Positions 8,773-17,781 of a DNA stretch of 64,000 bases are shown here, piece after piece (within the stretch, counting starts at the first letter, position 1; each line of letters begins with the position of its first letter). The DNA is from Calothrix sp. PCC 7103 (GTDB taxonomy: Bacteria; Cyanobacteriota; Cyanobacteriia; Cyanobacteriales; Nostocaceae). The DNA is taken from positions 1,843,679 to 1,907,678 of the forward strand of contig NZ_KB217478.1 in assembly GCF_000331305.1 (NCBI RefSeq). The letters run 5' to 3'. Position numbers and translations under genes: made by a program. The notes under the pieces are model-generated. The model was not told the origin of the DNA and made no database searches. It saw only the letters and a program-made list of their open reading frames with translations.

Positions 8773-9399
8773 TTAAAGATGTTGGAATATAAGTGAGAGA
8801 TTGTTTGCTGGCATTTGAAAGGTTTTTAGGAAGGATAGATTTTGTGCGCTAGCTGCTTGTATCACTTCTTCTAGGTCGCGTACACCCCATTCTGGATTTT
8901 GCATTTTTAACGATTCATCAAAGGCTTCGTTACTAGGTGCTGTATGTTTACCGTTTTGTTTGTAGGGACCATACATATATAAGACACCACCTGGAGATAA
9001 TATTCTATTGGCGCCTGCCATTAAACCCAAACATGCAGCCCACGACGATATATGAATCATGTTTATATTGACGATGGCTGTTATTGGTGAAAAGTTTTCT
9101 AGATGTGTCTCTACACTCCAAGTTGATAAAGAAGCATCTATATCAATAGGTTCATAGATATTATTGCTTTCTACTTCATGTAACCATGCTGCAATCGAAG
9201 CGCGTGCAACTGGGTTAGGGTCTGAAGGCAACCATTTATGTTTTAATAAATGCGGCGCCATGAATACCGCGTGTTCTCCTGTACCAGAAGCCACTTCTAA
9301 AATTGTGCCACTTGATGGTAGCACTTGCTGAAGTACTTCTAGAATCGCTTCACGGTTCCGTTGAGTGGCAGGAGCATATTGTTTTGCGCTGTTGGTCAT
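8773..9399 (-). CDS. DUF938 class I SAM-dependent methyltransferase
   Basis: This 208-residue protein has the SAM-binding motif ILEVASGTGEHAVFMA at about 34-49, the acidic strand LPSDPNP, and the DUF938 signatures VNINMIHISSW and LYMYGPYKQNGKHTAPSNEAFDESLK. The family is widespread in bacteria and eukaryotes and its substrate is not established. It sits upstream of mtnD on the same strand with an 82-bp gap holding a hairpin, so partial co-transcription is possible. A role tied to SAM turnover and methionine salvage is an inference from position only. Confidence 0.85.
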   Translation of the reverse strand: MTNSAKQYAPATQRNREAILEVLQQVLPSSGTILEVASGTGEHAVFMAPHLLKHKWLPSDPNPVARASIAAWLHEVESNNIYEPIDIDASLSTWSVETHLENFSPITAIVNINMIHISSWAACLGLMAGANRILSPGGVLYMYGPYKQNGKHTAPSNEAFDESLKMQNPEWGVRDLEEVIQAASAQNLSFLKTFQMPANNLSLIFQHL

Positions 9400-9764
9400 G
9401 TTTGTTTGGTTAGATTGTCTAAGCTAGGTATTGCATTCGTAATGCTTTAATTCTCCTTTACTAAACTAGCAAGCAATGTAAACATCAAACAAAGGAGATG
9501 TTACAGTATAGGCTAGCTTGATTATAAGCGTGCAAATTAATTTAAGTGCTTTACATAGTCTACATGTTTTGAGTTGAATTTTCGTAAGCTTCTTCACTTA
9601 AGTACAAGTATTATTACTTAACTAAGGTATTTTTTTAGTTTTAAAAGCACTTTTTTACAGAAAGAAAACATTTTTTAAAAAGCCGTAATTACTCTGGTTT
9701 CTAAAGCTATAACCATATTGCAGAATTAGGTTGTTGATAGCAAAATATACCTAGAGTGAAAAAT
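9400..9764. other. intergenic region upstream of two divergent genes
   Basis: About 365 bp of AT-rich DNA separates the DUF938 gene and the PEP-CTERM gene, and must hold both promoters. An imperfect inverted repeat (AACATC...GATGTT) lies near 9481-9503. No coding remnant or known motif was recognised. Confidence 0.5.
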
Positions 9765-10514
9765 ATGTTTATCAAAAAAGCTCTTACAATCGCTGCTTTA
9801 TCTGCTGTTGCATCTGTTAGCTACGCTGGTTCCGCACACGCTCTTGGATTTACCTACAATGCTGGTTCGTTCCGCACCCCAGGTGTAACTGACCAAGGAG
9901 CTTTTTCAAAGAATGTTAATCAACAAGGCTACACAACTCTTGATTTTAATGATGGCGCCTTACCTGGCAACGACAAAGTAAAATATTCGTTTTCAAATGG
10001 TTCCATGTCAACAACAGCATACTCAGGGCAAAGTGGTATTTATGCTGACCAATGGGCGCCTTCTGGTGTAAGCGGTGAAGTAAATAGCTCCAATTATTTA
10101 GCAGTATTCCAAGGGAATGATGCAATTATCGAAGCTAAGGACGGTAAGAAATTTAACTACTTTGGTTTAAATCTGGGAGCGCTAAGTGGTGGTAATACCT
10201 TGAGATTCTTTGATGGAGCTAACTTAGTTAAAGAACTAACCTATGAGTTAATGAGTACACTTGCCCCAACCGCAGCACAACAACACGGTGGTGAAAAGAA
10301 TGGTTTCTTCGAGTTTTTCTCAGAAGGTAATAACGACAACTTCGACAAAATTGTCTTATCACAAGTTGGAGGTGGCGGTTTTGAAACTGATAACCATACC
10401 TTCCGTGTTGGCACAGGTAAATATACAAGTGTTCCTGAGCCAGGTATAGTTCTAGGATTGGTTGGCGTCGGTGGTATGTTCTTACGAAAGCGCAAAAGTC
10501 AGAAAACTGCGTAA
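9765..10514 (+). CDS. PEP-CTERM sorting-domain exported protein
   Basis: The ATG at 9765 gives a typical signal peptide (MFIKKALTIAALSAVASVSYAGSAHA); a GTG at 9756 would add three residues. The mature part, about 200 residues, is rich in glycine, asparagine and serine and has no enzyme motif. The C-terminus is a PEP-CTERM signal: VPEPG, a hydrophobic stretch (IVLGLVGVGGMFL) and a basic RKRK tail. Such proteins are exported, recognised by an exosortase and often end up on the cell surface or in the extracellular matrix. It is a single-gene unit with its own terminator. Confidence 0.85.
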   Translation: MFIKKALTIAALSAVASVSYAGSAHALGFTYNAGSFRTPGVTDQGAFSKNVNQQGYTTLDFNDGALPGNDKVKYSFSNGSMSTTAYSGQSGIYADQWAPSGVSGEVNSSNYLAVFQGNDAIIEAKDGKKFNYFGLNLGALSGGNTLRFFDGANLVKELTYELMSTLAPTAAQQHGGEKNGFFEFFSEGNNDNFDKIVLSQVGGGGFETDNHTFRVGTGKYTSVPEPGIVLGLVGVGGMFLRKRKSQKTA

Positions 10515-10595
10515 TTGACCAAGAAAAGGCGGTCTGTGAAGACAATAAGCATCTACTTTAATTGTTATTTGTTAATTTAATGTCATTGGAAAGTT

Positions 10596-10625
10596 GGGGA
10601 TGGATTTATTATCCGTCCCCTTTTT
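10596..10625 (+). terminator. rho-independent terminator of the PEP-CTERM gene
   Basis: GGGGATGGAT-TTATT-ATCCGTCCCC forms a 10-bp stem with one G-U type mismatch, followed by TTTTT. It lies about 80 bp past the stop codon and just before the convergent radC end. Confidence 0.85.
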
Positions 10626-10628
10626 GGT

Positions 10629-11363
10629 TTATATATCTCCTTGTGGGTATTCATCCCATAAAGTTGTAATTTCGCGTAAGCTCTGAAAGTTACCGTTACC
10701 TAAAATCACATGGTCTAGTAGTGGTATGTTCAAAAGCAAGGCGCCTTTTAATAATTGACGAGTTAAATCAATATCTTCAGTACTCGGTTCGACGCTACCA
10801 GAAGGATGATTGTGTGCAACTATTAACCTAGTGGCGCCTTGACGTATGACTTCGCGGAAGATTTCTCTGGGTGGTGCAAGAGTTTCTGTTGCTGAACCGA
10901 TAGTTATGACTTGCTTTCCTAGCATTTTATTTTTTACGTCTAGTAAAATAACGGCAAATCTTTCTTGCGGATACCACATTAAGTCTTGACTTAACACCGC
11001 TGCTGCATCTGCCGGACTTTCTACTGGAATTCGTTGATCTGGACTTGCTTGGAACGCGCGCTTACCTAATTCAACAGCAGCTAGAATGGTTGTTGCCTTT
11101 GCTGGTCCTATTCCTTTTATATTCATCAATTCCGAAGGATTTACCTCACGTAGAGCTGCTAAAGGGTCACGTTCACACTTTGACAACTCAGATATTATAT
11201 GTTGTCCTAAACCTACCGCAGATAACTTTCCGGCACCTTGACCTGTAGCTAGTAAAATTGCAATTAACTCTGCTGTGGATAATAATTTGGAACCGTGTGC
11301 AAGCAAGCGCTCTCGCGGACGCTCGCATTCTGCCATGTCAATAACTCGAAGATTATAAGCCAT
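10629..11363 (-). CDS. radC: RadC-family JAB/MPN-domain protein
   Basis: The 244-residue protein has an N-terminal UPF0758 region, a helix-hairpin-helix ([20 protein letters not shown], about 84-103) and a C-terminal JAMM metal site [14 protein letters not shown] with the H-x-H-x10-D spacing. RadC proteins were once linked to DNA repair, but the E. coli assignment was withdrawn; the JAB domain suggests a metallo-hydrolase acting near DNA. It is transcribed alone. A 20-bp perfect palindrome with a GTAC-N4-GTAC core lies 28 bp upstream of the start and could be a LexA operator. Confidence 0.9.
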   Translation of the reverse strand: MAYNLRVIDMAECERPRERLLAHGSKLLSTAELIAILLATGQGAGKLSAVGLGQHIISELSKCERDPLAALREVNPSELMNIKGIGPAKATTILAAVELGKRAFQASPDQRIPVESPADAAAVLSQDLMWYPQERFAVILLDVKNKMLGKQVITIGSATETLAPPREIFREVIRQGATRLIVAHNHPSGSVEPSTEDIDLTRQLLKGALLLNIPLLDHVILGNGNFQSLREITTLWDEYPQGDI

Positions 11364-11390
11364 ATATTAGGTAGAAGCTTATTAAAACAC

Positions 11391-11410
11391 AAATGTACCT
11401 ATGTACATTT
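11391..11410 (-). promoter_or_regulatory. palindromic operator candidate (LexA-like) upstream of radC
   Basis: AAATGTACCTATGTACATTT is a perfect inverted repeat with core GTAC-N4-GTAC. Cyanobacterial LexA sites have been described with a similar core (RGTAC-N4-GTWC type); the flanking bases here differ from that consensus. Its position 28 bp before the radC start fits an operator. The regulator is inferred. Confidence 0.45.
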
Positions 11411-11547
11411 ATCGTCTTTTTTTTTTCAAAAATCTCAATTTGACAAAATCTTCAATTAGTTTAAATGTACGCTTCATTAAGTTATGTATCATAATATAAC
11501 TATTTAGTAAGCAGGGGGCATAGCCCCACCTACTGTCCACCCTACTC

Positions 11548-12486
11548 TTATGGGTGTATTTGTGTTGCTTTTAGCATGTGATAGGTTACTAGCAGTTGAG
11601 TTAAAGCTAAGGGATAACTTTGAATTATTTCGCCTGTAGTACCAGAAACCTTACCTAGTTCGGGATTTGATTCACGGTCGCACACGCTCTTTAAATGTGG
11701 CATATCTGAACAAATCATTTGTTCAAGTTTATTTACTTGTTCTAACGTTGCGTGTCCGTCAACTCCCAATACATCGACGGGTTTTCCCATATCTCGGTCT
11801 AGTTCTAATCGAATTGCTGAACTTAGATTGCCATTCCCAGAGGCTAATACTTGGGTAAAATCGGGATGAGGTATTGTTGGACGAAGCACCAAGCGTACAT
11901 TTAAATGTCCGTTAGCTTGGTCGATATCATCGTTAGGAGGGCAAAAACTAACTACAATATCTGACCATTGACGTTGCGGACGAATGTACTGTTCTGAATC
12001 TGGTTCTCGCTTTTCTAACTCTGCTAATACTTGCTCTTCGGTATAACCCCGCTTTTGGGTATCACGTTTAATTTTCCATTTTGCCCGCAGTCCTTCGGGA
12101 GGAGCTAGATATACTTTAACGTCGTAACAGTCTCGTGCTGCACGAGTCGAATATCCTAATAATCCTTCGACTATTACAAATTTACCTGGCTTTATATACT
12201 CCGGCGCCTCAAAGGTTCCTGTTTTGTGACTATAAATAGGTTTTAGAATTGCTTGCCCCATTCGTAACAGTGATAACTGCTGTTGCATAATATCTAAATA
12301 GTTACAATCTGGGTGAAGCGCTGTAATACCGATTTCCGCACGTTGTTTGCGGTCATACCTGTGATAATCATCAGTGCAAATCACCGTCACATTCTCCGGC
12401 CCTAGTACCTGAGCAATTCCTTTCGTTAAAGTTGTCTTACCTGCTGCACTATCACCAACAATACCAAGTATAATCGGACGGCTCAT
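11548..12486 (-). CDS. phosphoribulokinase/uridine-kinase-like P-loop kinase
   Basis: This 312-residue protein has a P-loop GDSAAGKTT (11-19) and phosphoribulokinase-like features: TDDYHRYDRKQR, ALHPDCNYLDIM, KPIYSHKTGTFEAPEYIKPGKFVIVEGLLGY. The Calvin-cycle PRK of cyanobacteria is slightly longer and begins differently, so this looks like the second, PRK-like paralog found in several cyanobacteria. Whether it phosphorylates ribulose 5-phosphate, a nucleoside or something else cannot be told. It stands alone, about 180 bp from radC. Confidence 0.8.
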   Translation of the reverse strand: MSRPIILGIVGDSAAGKTTLTKGIAQVLGPENVTVICTDDYHRYDRKQRAEIGITALHPDCNYLDIMQQQLSLLRMGQAILKPIYSHKTGTFEAPEYIKPGKFVIVEGLLGYSTRAARDCYDVKVYLAPPEGLRAKWKIKRDTQKRGYTEEQVLAELEKREPDSEQYIRPQRQWSDIVVSFCPPNDDIDQANGHLNVRLVLRPTIPHPDFTQVLASGNGNLSSAIRLELDRDMGKPVDVLGVDGHATLEQVNKLEQMICSDMPHLKSVCDRESNPELGKVSGTTGEIIQSYPLALTQLLVTYHMLKATQIHP

Positions 12487-12698
12487 CGTACTTCTCCCAA
12501 AAACGCAGAAAATGGAGCTGTAAATTGTATTTTATTTTACCAATTATCATTAAAATAATCATTGGAATAATTATGGAAACCTTGACATTCTGCCAATCGT
12601 TAATAGCTTAATAGCTCTACAACTACGAATTATCAAGTTTATTAGAGCTAGCGAGTGTATTTATTTATTATTATTTTGTTTCATAACGTTTTGTAACA

Positions 12699-12728
12699 TG
12701 TAGAGACTAAACATGTTTAGCCTCTACA
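12699..12728. repeat. 30-bp palindrome, possible terminator of the downstream small gene
   Basis: TGTAGAGACTAAACATGTTTAGCCTCTACA is an inverted repeat with one mismatch, about 27 bp beyond the stop of the small gene at 12756-13004 and in the orientation to end it. TGTAGAG-type stems recur in cyanobacterial intergenic DNA (a half copy lies at about 14971). Confidence 0.55.
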
Positions 12729-12755
12729 CGCGATTTTATTTATTTTTGGGAGGAT

Positions 12756-13004
12756 TTACCTATAGTTAGTATCTAAATAATTGAATGCATCTTGTGGAGT
12801 TTTGAAACTACCCACTATTTGCGGCGCCTGACTAAAAGCATGTTTTCCTGACCTACTGACTTTCAAGTAGTAACCAATAGTATCTTCTGTATTCCATATT
12901 TCATAGCTGTAATCACGATTGTTACCTTTTTTCACTAGGGGAGTAGTATTCTTTAATACAGGCGCTTTGAGCAAGTTTAATGCAGCTAAGAAATGTACAG
13001 CCAT
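12756..13004 (-). CDS. small conserved-looking hypothetical protein
   Basis: The 82-residue protein starts at an ATG preceded by AGGGA about seven bases away. It appears soluble, with several aromatic residues (SYEIWNTEDTIGYYLKVSRSGKHAF) and a C-terminal VGSFKTPQDAFNYLDTNYR helix. The pattern suggests a small beta-sheet domain. No family was recognised. It stands alone between a hairpin and about 250 bp of AT-rich DNA. Confidence 0.6.
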   Translation of the reverse strand: MAVHFLAALNLLKAPVLKNTTPLVKKGNNRDYSYEIWNTEDTIGYYLKVSRSGKHAFSQAPQIVGSFKTPQDAFNYLDTNYR

Positions 13005-13252
13005 TGTTTTTCCCTGATTATTTTACAACAAAGGATTTTACAATTTCAATGATATTTTGTTAAAGAATCAAAAGTATGAAGTAGATTTGTATTTTCAGTA
13101 AACTAATTTTGTTTTTTCAATATCAAAATATTGGAAAATTAGTTATATTCACTGATAAATATCTTAATTATGAAGAATTAACACAAACAGAATGTATAAA
13201 AAATAGATATATTAATGTATAAATACGCAAATATCGATTGGAAGTCCCTAAG

Positions 13253-13921
13253 ATGACAAAACAAACGCTTGGACTTGAAAATAACCTTCGTGATTACTTA
13301 CTCTCTGTGTCGGTACGAGAACCAGAAATATTGACGCAACTGCGACAGGAAACAGCGCAGCACCCAATGGCAATAATGCAAATTGCTCCGGAACAAGGAC
13401 AATTGATGAGTTTGCTTGTACAGTTAATAGGAGCGAAGAAGACTTTAGAAGTCGGTGTTTTTACTGGATATAGTGCTTTGGTAGTAGCGTTAGCTTTGCC
13501 AACCGATGGTAAGGTTGTAGCTTGCGATATTAGTGAAGAGTATACACAAATTGCACGGCGTTATTGGGAGAAAGCTGGAGTATCACATAAGATAGATTTG
13601 CATATTGCTCCGGCAGTTGAAACGCTCGATAAGTTAATTCAAACAGAACTCGAAACGTTTGATTTTGCTTTTATTGATGCAGATAAAAGTGCTTATGATG
13701 ATTATTATGAACGGTCTTTGCAACTCGTGCGTCCGGGTGGTTTAATTGCAATCGATAATGTATTATGGTTTGGAAGAGTTGCTGACCAAGGGATACAGGA
13801 TAATAGAACGAAGAAAATCCGCGCCTTGAATGCGAAGTTACATCAAGATGCGCGGGTTAATATTAGTTTGGTGCCTGTTGGTGATGGGTTGATGTTGGCT
13901 CATAAGAAGCACTCGTTGTAA
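13253..13921 (+). CDS. class I O-methyltransferase (COMT-like, PF01596)
   Basis: The 222-residue protein begins at ATG 13253 (GGAAG about 10 bases upstream; a TTG five codons earlier is less likely). It has the family's SAM motif LEVGVFTGYSALVVALAL, the acidic strand VACDISEEY, FDFAFIDADKSAYDDYYERSL with the metal-binding aspartates, and GGLIAIDNVLWFGRV. These are cation-dependent small-molecule methyltransferases like the plant caffeoyl-CoA enzymes; cyanobacterial members methylate catechol-type compounds in vitro. The natural substrate here is unknown. It converges on trhO with a 12-bp gap. Confidence 0.88.
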   Translation: MTKQTLGLENNLRDYLLSVSVREPEILTQLRQETAQHPMAIMQIAPEQGQLMSLLVQLIGAKKTLEVGVFTGYSALVVALALPTDGKVVACDISEEYTQIARRYWEKAGVSHKIDLHIAPAVETLDKLIQTELETFDFAFIDADKSAYDDYYERSLQLVRPGGLIAIDNVLWFGRVADQGIQDNRTKKIRALNAKLHQDARVNISLVPVGDGLMLAHKKHSL

Positions 13922-13933
13922 GCACTCAAATGC

Positions 13934-14806
13934 TTAATTACGACGACTTTGGCGCCTTTTTTCTTCCAAACCTGCACGTTTTTCGGGAGTTAATGTGTCA
14001 AAACAATGATGGCAACAAATTCCTTCTTCGTAGTGGGGGGAAAGTTTATCTTCGTCGTTAATGGGGTGTCCGCATCCTACACACATGTCATGGGTTCCTT
14101 GTTCTAACCCATGTTGCACTGCGATACGTTCGTCGAATACAAAACATTCTCCCGACCAAAGACTTTCTTGCTGTGGTACTTCTTCTAAATATTTCAAAAT
14201 ACCGCCTTGAAGATGGTACACTTGCTCAAATCCTTGAGACATCATATAAGAGGAAGCTTTTTCGCAGCGAATACCCCCTGTGCAGAACATTGCTACTTTT
14301 TTGTGTTTTTTGGGGTCGAGGTGATGACGTACATAGTCGGGAAACTCTCGGAACGAGTGAGTCTCTGGGTTAACGGCGCCTTTAAATGAGCCAATTTTTA
14401 CTTCATAATCGTTACGGGTATCTATAACAACTACATCGGGGTCAGATATAACAGCGTTCCAATCAGATGGTCTAACGTAGGTTCCAACTTGTTCCGTAGG
14501 GTTAACAAGTAAACCTAATGTGACAATTTCTTTCTTTAACTTTACCTTCATGCGTTCAAAGGGTGGTTCTGAAGCTGAAGATTCTTTATGTTCCAAGTCA
14601 GCTAGGCGAGAATCTGAACGTAGGTAAGATAATACTGCGTCAATAGAGTTGCGCTCACCCGCTATAGTACCGTTAATACCTTCAGGCGCCAGTAAAATAG
14701 TACCCTTAATTCCTTGAATAGTACAAAATGCCAGTAAAGGGTCTTGCATCTGGGCAAAATCTGGCAGTTTAGTAAATTTATAAAATGCAGCTACTACCAG
14801 AGTCAT
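13934..14806 (-). CDS. trhO: tRNA uridine(34) hydroxylase, rhodanese family
   Basis: TrhO (YceA) hydroxylates wobble uridine in tRNAs to 5-hydroxyuridine using oxygen. The 290-residue protein has the N-terminal acylphosphatase-like part ([23 protein letters not shown]), the rhodanese domain ([22 protein letters not shown]) and the active-site loop [11 protein letters not shown]. The C-terminus carries a cysteine-rich, zinc-binding-like segment (CVGCGHPIN...CCHHC), typical of the longer members. It is transcribed alone, next to tRNA-Ala on the other side of its promoter; that is suggestive but a coincidence cannot be excluded, since alanine tRNA(UGC) is itself a known target of this modification in some bacteria. 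Confidence 0.9.
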   Translation of the reverse strand: MTLVVAAFYKFTKLPDFAQMQDPLLAFCTIQGIKGTILLAPEGINGTIAGERNSIDAVLSYLRSDSRLADLEHKESSASEPPFERMKVKLKKEIVTLGLLVNPTEQVGTYVRPSDWNAVISDPDVVVIDTRNDYEVKIGSFKGAVNPETHSFREFPDYVRHHLDPKKHKKVAMFCTGGIRCEKASSYMMSQGFEQVYHLQGGILKYLEEVPQQESLWSGECFVFDERIAVQHGLEQGTHDMCVGCGHPINDEDKLSPHYEEGICCHHCFDTLTPEKRAGLEEKRRQSRRN

Positions 14807-14869
14807 TTTTCCTATAACCTCTTTCTTTTAAGAACACTATCAGATACAATATAATTTATCAAAGTGAAA

Positions 14870-14942
14870 GGGGGTTTAGCTCAGTTGGTAGAGCGCCTGC
14901 TTTGCAAGCAGGATGTCAGCGGTTCGAGTCCGCTAACCTCCA
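14870..14942 (+). tRNA. tRNA-Ala (anticodon TGC)
   Basis: The 73-base sequence folds as a cloverleaf: acceptor GGGGGTT/AACCTCC, D-arm GCTCAGTTGGTAGAGC, anticodon stem CCTGC/GCAGG with loop TTTGCAA giving anticodon TGC, and T-arm AGCGGTTCGAGTCCGCT. The acceptor stem has the G3-U70 wobble pair that marks alanine tRNAs. The CCA end is not encoded. There is no rRNA operon next to it. Confidence 0.97.
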
Positions 14943-15032
14943 TATATATAGGTATATAAGGCACAATTAATGTAGAGACGCGATATGTAACGTGTCCACA
15001 CAATATATTTGTAGCAACTGGGGCAAACTGCT

Positions 15033-15899
15033 ATGGTAAATCCAGCGGATAAAGGTTTCATAGAACCATCACAACGCAAAAGTGCTTCTAAGTTAGAAGT
15101 ACTCAACTGCGTATCAGGAGAAAGGTTTAAGGTTGAAATTCTGGGTTACAAAACATTATCGGGAATAAACGACCCAGTAACAGCCCAAGCAATATATTAC
15201 GCAAACCAAGCTGGAATGCAGCTAAAACAAATTAAAATAACTCTCCAAGGTGGAGAAGCGCAAATCGAAGCAGGCGCCTTACAGTATTTATATGGCAACA
15301 TTCAAGTTGAGAATAGAGCGGGTGGAGTCGCTGGACTCGGAAAAGCAATGCTGAATAAGTTGCTTACCAACGAGTCTATATTTATTCCTCGCTATCGTGG
15401 TGATGGAGTTATATATCTCGAACCATCGTTTAGTCATTTCATGGTTTACTATCTCAACAACGAAGAACTTATCGCTGATAAAGGTTTATTTTACTGTGGT
15501 GAAGGCGCCCTTGAGATTGGTGCGTTTATGCAAAAGAATGTTTCCTCTGCATTATTAGGTGGTGAAGGTTTGTTCCAAACTCGTATTCGTGGTACAGGTA
15601 TATGCATCTTTGAATTACCAGTACCTGCTGACGAAGTACATTGTGTTCATTTAGAAAACGAAACGCTTCGAGTCGATGGTAATTTTGCTTTGATGCGAAG
15701 CGGTAGAATTGAGTTTACTGTCGAGAAATCAACAAAGAGTATTTTAGGGTCTTTAGCGAGTGGTGAAGGACTGTTACAAACTTTTCGAGGTACAGGTAGA
15801 GTTTGGTTGGCACCTACTCAAGGTGTTTATGAACAAATTCGTCTTGGTGGTATCGATAGTTTAACTCAGGCGCCGAAATCCTCGAATACGTACACTTAA
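15033..15899 (+). CDS. AIM24-family protein
   Basis: The 288-residue protein has the AIM24 (TIGR00266-like) pattern of two beta-rich halves: LKQIKITLQGGEAQIEAGALQYLYGNI, LTNESIFIPRYRGDGVIYLEP, then the repeated GGEGLFQTRIRGTGICIFELPVP and ASGEGLLQTFRGTGRVWLAP. The bacterial role is not defined; the yeast namesake is a mitochondrial inner-membrane organisation protein. It follows tRNA-Ala by 90 bp in the same direction. A TGTAGAGACGCGAT repeat lies between them, so it probably has its own promoter. Confidence 0.85.
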   Translation: MVNPADKGFIEPSQRKSASKLEVLNCVSGERFKVEILGYKTLSGINDPVTAQAIYYANQAGMQLKQIKITLQGGEAQIEAGALQYLYGNIQVENRAGGVAGLGKAMLNKLLTNESIFIPRYRGDGVIYLEPSFSHFMVYYLNNEELIADKGLFYCGEGALEIGAFMQKNVSSALLGGEGLFQTRIRGTGICIFELPVPADEVHCVHLENETLRVDGNFALMRSGRIEFTVEKSTKSILGSLASGEGLLQTFRGTGRVWLAPTQGVYEQIRLGGIDSLTQAPKSSNTYT

Positions 15900-16012
15900 T
15901 ATACACGTAGTTAAATTAAATTAGATGATACTTAGGTTGGATGTTATTAGTTTCTTTGTAGATGTAAAAGATAAAGGCATTTACTTTAAGAATAAATTAA
16001 TATAAATTAATT

Positions 16013-16282
16013 ATGTCTTTACCTAAAGAAACATCATTATTTATAGGTTCGGCGCCTTTAACAGCACCAGTAGCATTACGAACAGAACAAGCTACTCGCA
16101 ATTCAATTGATGACCCATTAATTGCTAAAGATTGGGAAACTGCTTCTTACGTAGGCATAATTATACTTGTATTTCTGATTTTGGGGGCAGTTGGATTATT
16201 TAGCCGCAGAATTGAATACGTTATTATTACGGCTTTGTTTTTTAGTTTATTATTTATTGGTTTTGTTATAGTCCCACGTTAA
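16013..16282 (+). CDS. small two-helix membrane protein, unknown
   Basis: The 89-residue protein has a polar N-terminal 40 residues (MSLPKETSLFIGSAPLTAPV) and two adjacent membrane helices at about 46-64 and 69-86 (VGIIILVFLILGAVGLF and YVIITALFFSLLFIGFVIV). The hairpin topology puts both ends on the same side. No family was recognised, and neighbours give no clue. The clear hydrophobic pattern and intact frame make it likely to be real. Confidence 0.6.
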   Translation: MSLPKETSLFIGSAPLTAPVALRTEQATRNSIDDPLIAKDWETASYVGIIILVFLILGAVGLFSRRIEYVIITALFFSLLFIGFVIVPR

Positions 16283-16389
16283 TCTCAAAACTAATCAGAA
16301 TCGTAGTTTAACATTCAAGTGATAAGAGATGCTACCCTGCGGGAAATCCTCCGGATTACACTGCGGTGACTCATGGCAGTATTTATTTT

Positions 16390-16421
16390 TACCACAGAGA
16401 CACAGAGTTCACAGAGATAAG
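16390..16421. repeat. CACAGAG-type short repeat
   Basis: ACCACAGAGACACAGAG then TTCACAGAGATAAG is nearly identical to the repeat at 4966. It lies in the 195-bp gap before mtnX. Confidence 0.7.
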
Positions 16422-16477
16422 AAAGGGATAAGCTTTTTTTGTCTATCCATAGGCAGCTAAGAATCAGTGGTTTTGAA

Positions 16478-17128
16478 ATGAAAAATATAGTTTTTTGTGA
16501 TTTTGATGGCACGATAACCGCAGAGGAAACTTTTGTTGCGGTACTAAAGGAGTTTGCACCTGAACTTGCGGCAGAGTTAATTCCCCAAATGTATGCTTTG
16601 AAAGTGACGTTACGTGATGGTGTGCGTCGCATATTAGAATCTATACCATCATCATGTTTACCCGAAATTATTGAGTACACTCGGCATAGACCAATGCGTG
16701 CGGGACTTCCTGAGTTATTAGATTTTCTCGAAGAGCGAGATGTAGCGTTTGTGGTGGTGTCGGGTGGGTTACGTTCGATGGTATACACAGTATTAGATTC
16801 TTTAGTGGAACGCGCACACGCTATTTATGCCATAGATATAGATACGAGTGGTTCGCATTTTCGCGTTGTATCACCATATGAAGGTGAAACTGATTTGGTC
16901 GATAAAGTCAAAGTTATGGATTTATATGACGCAACGAATACTAAAATAGCAATTGGTGATTCTGTTACCGATTTAAATATGGCTACTTCGGCACCTGTGG
17001 TTTTTGCTCGTGACCGTTTAGCTAAATATCTCGATGAACGAAACTTTGCTTATATTGCTTGGAATGATTTTTTTGATATTCGCGCCGCTTTAATAGAAAT
17101 TTGGGACAATGAAGCAACAATTACTTGA
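16478..17128 (+). CDS. mtnX: HAD phosphatase MtnX (methionine salvage)
   Basis: MtnX removes phosphate from 2-hydroxy-3-keto-5-methylthiopentenyl-1-phosphate, giving acireductone. The ATG at 16478 starts MKNIVFCDFDGTITAEE, placing the catalytic DxDGT near the N-terminus as in the family; a longer TTG-started form would add 13 unlikely residues. Later motifs are VVVSGGLRSMV and IAIGDSVTDLNMA (metal-binding aspartates). The 216-residue gene overlaps mtnB by 20 bp, so the two are translated together, and the order fits adjacent steps of the pathway. Confidence 0.88.
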   Translation: MKNIVFCDFDGTITAEETFVAVLKEFAPELAAELIPQMYALKVTLRDGVRRILESIPSSCLPEIIEYTRHRPMRAGLPELLDFLEERDVAFVVVSGGLRSMVYTVLDSLVERAHAIYAIDIDTSGSHFRVVSPYEGETDLVDKVKVMDLYDATNTKIAIGDSVTDLNMATSAPVVFARDRLAKYLDERNFAYIAWNDFFDIRAALIEIWDNEATIT

Positions 17129-17756
17129 TACAGTCAGTATTAATTATGACCCGCGTGTAGAACTTATCGGCACCGCCAGTTATTTCCATGCACAAGGCTG
17201 GATGTTAGGCACAGCAGGGAATTTATCAGCAAAAATGTCTGATGGTAGCTTTTGGATTACTGGAAGTGGTAAGTCTAAAGGAAAACTATCCCAAGAAGAT
17301 TTTGTTCGTGTTTATCCTGATGGAAGCACACAGGCGCCACTCGAAGAGTCTGTAAAACCATCGGCAGAAACTTCTATTCACTCTAGCATTTACGAACTGT
17401 TTCCCGATGCACAAGCTTGTTACCACGTTCACTCAGTCGATGCGAATTTAGTATCGAATTTTATTAAGGGTGATGAAATACCATTGCCACCTTTAGAAAT
17501 GATTAAGGGTTTGGGTATCTGGGAAGAAAATCCTAATTGCGTTATGCCTTTATTCGATAATCATCTAAAGGTTCCACAAATTGCTGATGATATAAAAACT
17601 CGCTTCTTGGCACAAAAAGCCCAAATACCTGCTTTGCTAATTCGCAACCACGGTGTTACAGTTTGGGCAAACTCTCTTGAAACCGCGCGTAACTATATTG
17701 AAATTACAGAGTTTGTATTTCGTTATATGGTTGCGGCAAAAAAAGCTGGAATTTAG
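17109..17756 (+). CDS. mtnB: methylthioribulose-1-phosphate dehydratase
   Basis: MtnB dehydrates 5-methylthioribulose 1-phosphate, the step before MtnX (or MtnW/MtnX). The 215-residue class II aldolase-fold protein has GWMLGTAGNLSAK, ITGSGKSKGKL, the zinc-binding CYHVHSVDANL and the later RNHGVTVWA. The start overlaps the end of mtnX, and an ABM-domain gene follows 25 bp downstream. The rest of the salvage pathway is not in the window except mtnD at 8136. Confidence 0.9.
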   Translation: MKQQLLDTVSINYDPRVELIGTASYFHAQGWMLGTAGNLSAKMSDGSFWITGSGKSKGKLSQEDFVRVYPDGSTQAPLEESVKPSAETSIHSSIYELFPDAQACYHVHSVDANLVSNFIKGDEIPLPPLEMIKGLGIWEENPNCVMPLFDNHLKVPQIADDIKTRFLAQKAQIPALLIRNHGVTVWANSLETARNYIEITEFVFRYMVAAKKAGI

Positions 17757-17781
17757 CTAGATATTCAACTAAGTACTAACT

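Noticed and set aside
16315-16788. A 157-codon minus-strand frame across the start of mtnX
   Set aside because: It runs through the CACAGAG repeat and antisense to the mtnX N-terminus. Its product has no recognisable fold.
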